This document shows positions 10,501-22,500 of a stretch of DNA of 64,000 bases, piece after piece. Origin of the DNA: Nematostella vectensis (taxonomy: Eukaryota; Cnidaria; Anthozoa; Actiniaria; Edwardsiidae); the NCBI RefSeq assembly GCF_932526225.1, contig NC_064035.1:21937969-22001968 (forward strand), in the 5' to 3' direction. Within the stretch, counting starts at the first letter, position 1, and each line of letters begins with the position of its first letter. The notes below the pieces were generated by a model that was not told the origin of the DNA, made no database searches, and was given only the letters and a program-made list of their open reading frames with translations. The position numbers and the translations under genes were made by a program.

Positions 10501-13500
10501 TTGTGAAAAGAGAATTAAACTTGAATGATATCTAAATTTTCTACAAAGCATTGTAATTGCATGCTCATTTTCTAGGGAAATCAAAGGGGGTTGAATCAAG
10601 ATTTTAAGAGGTCTATAACACACTTTCCTTAAACTCCTAGGCTGAGGTAGGGCGGACTTTTCATGTCAACAAGGGGGTGGGGCGGGGGATGTTCGCCTCA
10701 CCTCTTTGATGACATAAGAAATGGCACTGATCAGCACATATGAGCAGCAGATTCCATGATTTACCAACCTGCGCAAGCACTCTCTTCCTGACAATGGTAA
10801 GAAAAAAATTTGACTTGATGACAAATAATACTTAATGGCTTTTTGTGCAAAAAGACCAAGGTCTGAGATTTCTTAGTAAGGACCGAGCAAGCGAGGTTAA
10901 TAAGTTATTTATTAAATGGCTTTTTAAAATATTTGTACGAGAAGGAAAACTTATGCTGATGAAGTGAAAGAAGGAACCCTTTCTGGATTTACAAGCCACG
11001 AGTGCTCAACTTCAAAGCTCGAAATAACGAGTCGACTTGTAAAATTACCATCGAAAACTTGCTTTTACCAACCTTCTCTTATGTTATTTCATTTAAATTA
11101 GTTGTCTTTACCGAAAATCGTCTTCAAACTCCCTGTGTTATGACAATTTACAGCCATAATGATTTTGCAATGCACGCGACAATTTCAAGTTTGCTGAAAT
11201 TTTATTTGCGATAAAAAAGGCAGCAAATCGTTTCTTTATACGAGGGATAAAGGCAAATCCTCCGTAAGTCTGCGGAGAATTCAAACGAAAGAAAACATTT
11301 CTACGATCAATTCGAGTGGAAAGCGACGATCAATTGGGACTAAATTGTTAGTAAAAATTCTCAATTAGAAGTTCTGTATTTGTGGATGATAAAAAGCATT
11401 GATGTGTGTAAATATGAACTCTTCACGAACATCAGCGAAACTGTCAGAAGCAACAGTTAAACCCATTGACTACTGGCAATTTTTGAGATGAATTTTCCAC
11501 AAAAACAAAGACTGAAAACACATACCTCCCCTCCTATTTTGAGTTTTTTTTTTACAGCCCGTCAAAGTCAAACACTGCTGCACCTAGTCAGCGGTATCCT
11601 AGCTTTCCAACAGTGCTTTGTGGTCCCATCTTTAATCCCTTGTCGTTTCGCACAAGCACAAGTTGATGGTTGCTTGTATTTTTCATAAAAAAATACAGCT
11701 TTGAGCATATCGGGAGAGTGTCCTAGGGCATCATGAAGTCTTTTGGGACATAATTGAGTGATTTGCTTATGGATATGTGCAAGCAAAGGTGGATTCATGT
11801 TTTTTTTCTTGTTTGGCTTTGCCTGGATGAGAAAATAATTTTCCAATGAATCACCACAGCTCTCCTAAATGCTGTCTTTTCTGAAACCAAATTGATTCTA
11901 AAATTGTTTACACTGCTATTCTGGGTCTGCGTGACCTGGAATTGATTTATTTTGATTCAGGGTAAAAAGACATCTAACTTTGGGGGGATAAGTGTTGACT
12001 GTCCCTCCCCTCATGAATTTTTCCCCGGATTTCCCAGAAATATTTGCAATCCGCAATGGCATCCAAGTGTTTTCACAAGCTTTTAAGGAGTAGACATTGT
12101 GTTTTGAGGCCATGGAAATCGACCTGGAGGATCAGAATAAAGGTATCTATGTAAGGTAAGCTTATGTAATAAACTTTTCTTTGTCAGACTTTGACTTGAG
12201 AGTTGCTAGAATAATGTTGCTTAGGTCGGCCAAGAACTCAGTGTCACTCTCAACTCACAAAAGAAATATTTTTTCATAATGTCCGGTCATTATCGTAGGA
12301 TCTTGCCCGCTCTTCAGCCAATCAGAGCGCGCGTATGATCGTTGCCATATAATAATGACATGTAATGAACAAGCTGACAGTAAAGATGGAAGGAATTCTG
12401 ATGCAAATGATAAGGGATAAAATGATGATGATGATAATGATGACAGTGGTAATGATGATGATGAACAATGCAAATCTAATCTCAGTATCTATGTACAGTA
12501 AATGTGCACTACTAATTTAACTTTATGCAACTAAAATTTTAAAACTAGTTGCACTTATGTGACACAAGCTTTGCGCCTGTGAGCTTGCAAGAAGCCTATG
12601 TAATGTTTTTTTTTCTACTAAACTGTGTTACCTTTACCATTACTATTGCATACCTTCAAGCTTTGGTCTTGAGTCCACAACAATGACAGAAAACTTTTTT
12701 CCAGAATCGTGGGCATCTTTGAGAACTTTGACAATCAGAGAAGAGCTAGAGAATGATGTATTAGAGCTTTGCTGCAGTGAACTTTTAGAGGAGAACAGGT
12801 TAGGTACAACAACTTTGAGTGTGTTATAAGGTGGCTTTTGTTATGTTTGCACTAGTGTAGCTGCAACTATTGTCCAGGAGTGTGGCACTGTAACAAAACG
12901 TTTTGCCATACATATGTCAATGTGACTTACCACGCATACGTTAGTATAACATCTCCATTATTGATCTTAGTCCTTGCATATGTTTTAGATATAGCTTCAC
13001 CAGCTAGGTACACTCTTTCACGGATGAATTTATTTATTGTCTCAATCAAAGACCTTTTTGCCTGGTGGAAGGATAAACGAACAAATGTTTTTATATCTCT
13101 ATCATCTCTGTTGGATGCCATACCAGGAAGATGGACAGATTCATCATTTTTATGATGATGACGATGTTAATTTTTATGATGATGATGATAATTTTTATGA
13201 TTATGATTAAGATGATGATGATGATAGTGACGAACATAATCCATTCAAGAAAGAAACCAAACTATTATGAAATTTGTAGCAGAACTTTGGGAGGATTTCT
13301 GTTAGCAAGGAAGGTTTAACAAAAATCTTTGTAAGGTGGGAATTTAAAGAGGTTGTGATCCCAAGGGCCCATATATACCCCCAAGACCTTACATACCTCT
13401 AAATAATGTCCCCAAGGGCCAATACATACCTCTCAAAATTGCCCCCAAAGGCCCATACATGCCTAGCCTCCCTCGCAGGCGTTTTTAGGCAGGCGTCGCT

Positions 13501-16500
13501 CGCTCCCCCTCCACAAATGCCTGCTTCACCGAGCAGGGTTTTGTGTTCCCAGCGATTGACCAATCAGGAGTAGCCAATTTCTGGAAGGCTGGACTTTGTA
13601 CCCTCAATTACTTCGCACATAAACATGGCTTCGGCTCTTCCAGGCCGAATCACTATCACAGTTTGTAAGGAAGAAGTGCGATGTATTCTTCAACCTTCGC
13701 ATATGCTCTCCGAACATAAATTAGCAACGAATAGCCGAGAAGTGAACGCTCAATGTTGCCGCAGACGGCAAATTCGACAGTTGATTGTAAAAAGGCTAAA
13801 AAATATTAAATTCTAAAATCACTGAGATGAGACTTGGTTCAATTTAAAACTAAGGCATGCTGAGATATTTTGGTGCACGTTTAGCGACTTGTTCGAAGTT
13901 TTTGACGATGAAGTTGTAATAAACGCAATTCGTAGCAGGCTTCAAACTCACTCTACTGACAATTGAAATAAAGCAAGACTCAATATTTTACGGTCTGTTT
14001 TATTTTTATTTTTAACGTAGTAGCAGTAGTCCTTTTGTTTTGTTCTTTCTTGGTGTCGATGTCAATATAGGCGCGACAAACGTAGAGCACAAATTGAAGG
14101 CCTGTTGCACTAGCTTATCTCCAAAATGTCAAGGCAGCTCTACGCCAATCACTAACTCACTGATGCTCAGAATCGAAGGGTTTCTTCAGAGCTCCGGGCA
14201 TAAATCTACACATATTTCTTAGCAGGCAAGCGACGCCTAATCAAAAACGCCTGCGAGGGAGGCTAATACATGCCTCTCAATAATGCCCCCAAAGGCTCAT
14301 ACATACCTCTCAATAATACCACCAAAGGCTCATACAAAGCTCTCAATAATACCCCCGAATGCCCATACATACCTCTCAAAAATACCCCCAAAGGCCCATA
14401 CATACCTCTCAATAATACACCCAAAGGCCTATACATACCTCTCAATAATACACCCAAAGGCCCATATATACCTCTCAATAATACACCCAAATGCCCATAC
14501 ATACCTCTCAATAATACCCCCAAAGGCTCATACATGCCCCTCAATAATACCCCCAAAGGCTCATACATACCTCTCAATAATACCCCAAAGGCTCATACAT
14601 ACCTCTCAATAATACCCTCCAAAGGCCTATAAATACCTCTCAATAATACCCCCAAAGGCCCATACATACCTCTCAATAATACCCCCAAAGGCCCATACAT
14701 ACCTCTCAATAATACCCCCCAAGGCCCATACATACCCCTCATTAATACCCCCAAAGCCCATACATACCTCTCAATAATACCCCCAAAGGCCCATACATAC
14801 CTCTCAATAATACCCCCCAAGGCCCATACATACCCCTCAATAATACCCCCAAAGCCCATACATACCTCTCAATAATACACCCAAAGGCTCATACATACCC
14901 CTCAATAATACCCCCGCCCATACATACCCCTCAATAATACCCCCAAAGCCCATACATACCTCTCAATAATACACCCAAAGGCCCATACATACCTCTCAAT
15001 AATACCACAAAGGCTCATACATACCTCTCAATAATACCCCCAAAGGCCCATACATACCTCTCAATAATACACCCAAAGGCCCATACATACCTCTCAATAA
15101 TACCACAAAGGCCCATACATACCTCTCAATAATACACCCAAAGGCCCATACATACCTCTCAATAATACCACAAAGGCTCATACATACCTCTCAATAATAC
15201 CCCCAAAGGCCCATACATACCCCTCAATAATACCCCAAAAGCTCATACATACATACCTCTCAATAATACCCCCAAAGGCCCATACATGCCCCTCAATAAT
15301 ACCCCAAAAGCTCATACATACATACCTCTCAATAATACACCCAAAGGCCCATACATACCTTTCAATAATACCCCCAAAGGCTCATACATACCTCTCAATA
15401 ATACCCCCCAAAGGCTCATACATACATAACAGGACAATGTTCCCCTAATGGTCCAAAGAAAGAGACTCCTTCATATGAAAGTTACCTGATCTTCGGGCAT
15501 ATCTGGCGGTATACGTGTGATATTCCATTTGACAAATTTGATTGCATTTCCCATGCTGACTGATAAAGGGCGGCATTGCGTCAGAAAGCTAGCAAGAAGA
15601 TAAAAACATAACTTAGTCCTGAAGTACTGTACTATTGTATTTGGTTCATAAATAATTGACTTTTGCTTAATGTTAAGGAGTCTCAGCAAGGGTTTTGAGT
15701 TTTCACCAAACCGCAACATTAAAACACCAACAAGAAAAGTATTAAAGTTTCATCAGTTTAATTTTGGGTAAAATCGTAACTGATGGATCTTACCTTATAT
15801 TTGGCTTGATCTTGGCCTCTATATCTCTTGATAACTCTTTCTGTATTGGAGTACTGTAATCACTAATGACCTATTAATAATAAAAAAAACTATTGACATC
15901 TGGAAAGAAATTAAACAAGGAAGGCAGAATCGTGCGCTCTTATAAACTAAATAAAAGTAATGTGATCACAGTTTGAATGTTGATTTCGATTTCTGCCCTA
16001 AAAAAACTCCTATTCTAGGATTTTTAGTGACCAAAAAAAAGTAACAAAAAAGATTCGAAAGTGCGTACATACTAGATGTATCTTGTTGAGGTCTAACATC
16101 TTCCCAGCCAGCCAGCCAGCCAGCCAGAAAAAAAAAGGGCTGCGGAACAGATGCATTTTGTACCCTTGCAAACAAAATGGTATTTTCAACTCCGATGATA
16201 TTACTAAGTTGATATGAGCGCCCGATTCTGCTTTCAAAATTCGTGATAAAAAATCTTTACATATTTTGGAACCCTAAACTAAACTCCCTCAACATTAAGC
16301 TCCCATATATTTGTCAATTGAAAGAAAAAACACATATGATGAGGACATGGACCTAAAATGCTTTATTCTGCATACTGAGTATCAGTAACTTTTAGTGGCA
16401 GTCATGTGACGATTTATATTACATTTAAGCTAGTTTAACCTGATAAGTACAATGGAACTGGAACTTGTGATACATATACTGTATAACACCACTTGTTTTG

Positions 16501-19500
16501 TTATTTTCTAGGGAAAGCAGGCAGGTGGAACGATGGGCAGACAGAAGAAATCTCATACCTTTATCAGTCCCATGAGTAACGCTACACATCTAGCATTTGA
16601 GCCACAGATAATCCCTTTTGCATACTGTACACCAAGCTTGATAATCACAGGATGAATATTTCCTGTCACCCCGAGGCTATAAAAAATCATTTCAATAAAT
16701 CAGGTGGTTACAAATACATAATCTGTTCTTGAATTTTGGGGTGTTTGTATGCTAGTGGTGTTTCTCCCAATTCCAAGACATGTTAGGGGTATTTTTCCCA
16801 ATTTTCAGGTATGTTAGGGGTATTTTTCCCAAATGCCAGGTATGTTAGGGGTATTTTTCCCAATTGGTATGTTTTTCCAATTACCAGGTAATTCCCAATT
16901 TTCCAGTTTTCCAGTTCCCAGGTGTGTTAGGGGTGTTTTCTCAACTGCTTGCACTGTTAGCATTGGCTTTGTGCATGTTGGTACCCACTGGTGTGACATA
17001 GATTTTGCCTGGTGGCCTCTGTTTTTACACCTGCTACTGTGCAATAAGCCCGCTTGTCAACAAGACCTCAAGGCCTGCTAGCGCGCCTTTCCCTCGCTGA
17101 TGTATCTTAAAGCCCGCTTGTGTCTTGCAAAGGCCCTCTTGGTGTTTATGTTCAAGAAACGCCTGCTGAAGTCTGCTCTCATGTCCACTAGTGTACATAA
17201 TGCCAGCTGTTTTCCGTTTAATGCCCGCTGGTGTCCAGAAAGCCAGCTGCCCTTATTAGGCCATTAATGGTAGCCAAAGACTGGTGCAGCTCCGTGTCCG
17301 GTAAGGCACATGTGGCTTTTTAAGGGTTGATTTCCATTTATTCGGGATCAGTTAATACCATTGACAAAATTCATGTTCCTTAAATCTATATTCCCAGTGT
17401 AATTCCCTTTAGTGCAATTCCTCTCTTAAGAAAGGTAGTATGATTTAGCATTGCGCTTGACAAAGGCATATTTTTGTTATTCCAGATTGGCTGATAGAGA
17501 ATAATCAACAGGTCCTTGTTGACTTGAGTTGGCAAATAAAACAGCACAGACCATGTAAATAATATCAACCTATAGAATTCGAGGAGCTCCTTAGACAGCC
17601 TGCCGCTGTAAAAATTGATACCTATTCCTGTCACCCCCCCCCCCCCTTTATCGACCTCAGTTGTGAATTTGGTATTATCTTCCAGGTCTTTTTATTTTCC
17701 TCCATTAACCCAAGGGTCCAACCAATTTGACAGGCTTTTACTACGCCTCAAGATCGGGGAGATTTAATCCTCCTTGTTCTTTCTCAGCTATCAATGTTGT
17801 ATATTTTACCTTTGCTTTTCTACAGTTCCAGAGAAAATCAAGTATAGATGATTTGACTTTGCTCACATAGCCTTTTGGTGGACATAGGTTTGAGCATGCA
17901 TATAATACCTTGGATAATGCCCAAGTTTGTATCACTGTATCTGGCATAAATTGACGTTTTCGAGTGGGTACAAACATCATGCACATAGCCCACTGGGGTC
18001 ACCTTTGGTAATGAAACCTTGCCATTACCTGATCTCTTGGGTGAGGGAGACATCTTTTTCATACTGATGCAAATGAGAAAATAGGCCCACCTTCTTCTGT
18101 GGCTTTACCCTCAGTGGTACCTGATAACAATATTCATACCATTAACATACAATACCATACCTTACCTTACCATACCGTACCATCCCATTCCATCTATTCA
18201 TCACAGTGGCTTATAAAAACACTCTTTTGGTTCTCAATAAAAAATTCCCATTGTTCAGAGAATTCATAGCGAGACAACTAGCTTATGTATTATGAACTAG
18301 CTTATGTATTATGAGAAGCTAGGTTACCTTAATTCAACTCACCTGTTCCCTAGCTAATTTTTTTGCCACTTTTTTCTGTACTTTTGCATCATCGGCTTGT
18401 AAAGTTGGTGCAACTTGGACTTGTCTGTGACCTAAAATAAAACCTGTCCATTACCATTATAACCCTATCCATCATGTGATACAACCCTAACGATCATGTG
18501 ATACAACCCTATTCATCATGTGATACAACCATAACCATCATGTGATACAACCCTATTCATCATGTGATACAACCCTAACGATCATGTGATACAACCCTAT
18601 TCATCATGTGATACAACCCTAACCATCATGTAATACAACTCCAACCATCATGTGACAGGGGTTTCATTAGGCCCCAGCGGCCGGCGGGAGCACCGGCTAT
18701 TTTCCACCAAGTGCCGGCTACTTTTTTTTTTAAAAAGTCTTGAACTAAAAAGATAAAATAACTTCCACCCCCTACTTATCAATCTCCACCACCTACTCTG
18801 AAAGTTAATGAAAGCACTGATGTGATACAACCCTAACCATCATGTTATACAACCCTTTAGATGCTTTTTATCTGTTATTTATTTCTTTTAATTGCTTAGT
18901 TGCCTGTGGAGGGGGCTACCTTCTCATATGATCACAAGATTTTGGTCCTCTTCACATTATTTTCCAGCATTTGGCTTTTCACACCGAATTACATCCACAT
19001 TGGCAAATGAATACGAATTCTGAACAGCTGTTTTACAGACCCTCTGGCCAGAAGTTAACAGATATGAATTCTGAACAGCTGTTTTACAGACCCTTTGGCC
19101 AGAGGTTAACAGATATGAATTCTGAACAGCTGTTTTACAGACCCTTTGGCCAGAGGTCAACAGATATGAATTCTGAACAGCTGTCTACATACAGACCCTC
19201 TGGCCAGAGGTTAACAGATATGAATTCTGAACAGCTGTTTTACAGACCCTGGCCAGAGGTTAACAGATATTAATTCTGAACAGCTGTCTACATACAGACC
19301 CTTTGGCCAGAGGTTAACAGATATGAATTCTGAACAGCTGTTTTACAGACCCTTTGGCCAGAGGTTAACAGATATGAATTCTGAACAGCTGTTTTACAGA
19401 CCCTTTGGCCAGAGGTTAATAGATATGAATTCTGAACAGCTGTCTACATACCCTCTTGCGGTTTTCCTTTTCCTCCAACTTCTTGTTTAGCAGCCTTGGC

Positions 19501-22500
19501 AGCACGCAGTGCTTCCTATAATCAGCACAATTTGTGTATTTAAAAAAATTAACCAGCAATAACATGTTTAGAATCTAAACATGTTATTGCTGGTTAGAGA
19601 TATACTTTGTCAGTGACAGTTTTGTGGAAGGAAGCTTACTTTTCTTTCGACTGTTTTATTCAGTAAATGACACACTGTTAAACTTTGTCATCCAATTTTG
19701 AATGAAAACAAAAACAAAGGTTTGGCTGACTAGAACTCTAACGTGATACAGTAAGTAACATAAATCATTAAATACTGTACTTCCTGTCCTATCTGTATAT
19801 GTCAAACTTGCATATATGTATGTACAAGGTAAAACTTTAAATTAATTTTGGTATAACTATTGTAGAACAAAAACTAACAAGCTGTAGAATAACTAGGTGG
19901 TATAACTGGATAAAAAAAACAAGCTGTAGAAGTACTAGGTGGTGGCTCCAGGTTCAATCCCTGGTCTAATTTTTTTTCTTCGAAACTCCAAGTCTAACTT
20001 ATTTTTTTTCTTTTTTCCCAAGAGAATAATATAAATTTTCGACATTTTGTAAAAGAAAATGCAATTTAATTTTGAACATTTTACAATAATTTGTGAACTT
20101 TTATTCACTCAAACCATTGATATTACCCTTCCTAACAACTTAGTCTCCTTCGCAGCCCCCAGCAGTCGGAGTCACACAACGCTCCCCGCCCGTAGGGGCT
20201 GCTCAGATTCAAACTACATTCCTTTCCCATTGTCTGTACATCAAGATGATGTCAAATGGCTAATCCAATAAAATGCCTCTCCATTGTACAATTGAGCCAA
20301 TAATAAATACCATTGAACTGTCATTTTGTTTTAGCGGGTAATCATACTCAGCTGAGAAACCTTCAGCTGAGAATTCAAAAAATTCAAAACAGATGAGCGC
20401 CAGAGTTCCCAAATAATGGATAGCAATAAATATTACTCCAAAGAAGATCCAAACAATCGATAACCGTTGTTTTATTTGTTGTAAAGAGATAATAAGGAGG
20501 GACAAAATATATATATTCATAAAATCTTGATCCACATTTGCCTTGTTGACTTTGAAAATTTAGAGAATCGAAAGGACTTGTTTGTTTGTAAACCATGCTA
20601 TTGTACTTGGCAACGTTTCAAAGAGCAAAAGATAATCTTTAGTCTATATAAAAAGCAATCAAAAGTGCATTCAAATGAAAAAACCCCGAGAATCAAGCGT
20701 CTGCTTAGTGCTGCAGGCGATGGGAAAACACCAAAAGCTTCGAAAGTGTTGCAATTTCCCGTCGCGTACTACTTGTGCTTCTTTCTCACTCCGAGAATGA
20801 TTTAGGATGCTGGACCCAACAAGACTCCCTATAAAGGGTTTCTTTCCCCCAATTTACCAGAATCTCGTCAACAAGTGCAACAGTTTGGAACATTTTGAAC
20901 ATTCCCGCATCTCACAGGGATTACTAGCACTAAACAAACAAGTGTTGGTTCTCACGCTTCTTCTTTGAATGATAATACATGGATCGTGATTGGTTTGCTT
21001 GCCATGGCTCGAACAGTTCTCGAAATATGGTACCCAAAATTTGATTGGCTAAAAGCGGGAAAGGAATGTAGTTCAAATCTGAGCAGCCCCTAAGGGCGGG
21101 GAGCATTGTGTGACTCCGACCGCTTGGGGCTGCGAAGAAGACTACTAACAACTAAGCGTATGGGATTTTTGATTTTTGGAGAAATAAAAAAGTTATTAAC
21201 AATCATGTGGTTTTTCTTTTCCTTAGCAACGGACTCAAAAGATAGTACCATAGGCCCTTAAGATCAAGTACACAGGCCTATACCATGTTAATAATTTATT
21301 TATTAACTTATATAATAATTACATGGTATTATTGATCAAATCTCAAATTACTTATTTTTAAGTGTGCTCACATTAATATTTTTATGTGTTACTCCTAGAA
21401 ACTGTTGCAATAATTACCTGGTTTGCTCTTCTTTCTGCTTTCAGCTCTGATTTACTTTTCTCAGGTTTCTCCTTGGAAGGCAAACCACCTGCATCACCCT
21501 GACTGATGGGTGGACCTGCCAAAACTTTTTTTAAAGCACCCTCTAGATGCACCTCAGCTCCGTCTTTCTTACCAGGTGCTTTCCCAGAGGTATCTTCTAG
21601 TTGTTTCTGCTTATGCTGGTTTTTCTTTTTCTGCTTCCCACTTTTAGTTTGCCCTGACTGTAAGAAGCAGATTTGCATGAATGAAAAAATGGAATGATCA
21701 AGAATGATTTCACACCTCGGAAGGATGAGCGGAATAATTGTTGAATAAAATTCATCTAGGAGAGCAGGTGATGGTTGCACAAATGCTGGGATTATATCTG
21801 CAGGACAGATATCCACTGGATATAACCGCTATCTAGGGAATAGTTATCCACTGGATACAACCCCTATCTAGGGAATAGTTATCCACTAAATATATAACCC
21901 CTATCTAGGGAATAGTTATCCACTGGATATAACCCCTTTTTAGGGCATACTTATCCACTGAATATAACCCCTATTTGTGGAATAGTTATCCACTAAATAT
22001 ATAACCCCTATTTGGGGAATAGTTATCCACTGGATATAACCCCTATTTGGAGAATAGTTATCCACTGGATATAACCCCTATCTAGGAAATAGTTATCCAC
22101 TGAATATATCCCCTATCAAGGGAATAGTTATCCACTGGATATAACCCCTATTTAGGGAATAGTTCCCATTGCATATAACCCCTGTAGCAAGAGCTACAAA
22201 AAGTCCTAGAAAATGCTGCAAATAAATCTTAAAATTACCAAAGGTGACTGCATTGTTAGGAAGCAAAAATCAAATACAAGTTTGCCTAAAAGGGTGACAG
22301 GAAACATCCCATTAAACCCTCCTTGGGTCTGCCCCCTGGGTCCCCCCCCCCTGAGTATAAAGCAATACTTACTGGCTCGCTTTCGTGTCTCTTGGGGCTT
22401 CCAGGGCTCCTTGATTCCAAAGAGTTAGATATTCGATCTGAAAACACAAATAAGACATTATGGGCCTATTCGCACTAGGCAAAAGTTTGTTTGTTTTGAC

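Noticed and set aside
12880-13155. Plus-strand 91-residue ORF
   Set aside because: Lies opposite EIF2B4 exon 10.
14263-15181. Periodic 11-residue repeat ORFs on both strands
   Set aside because: Products of the 33-bp minisatellite; frames are open on both strands only because 33 is divisible by 3.
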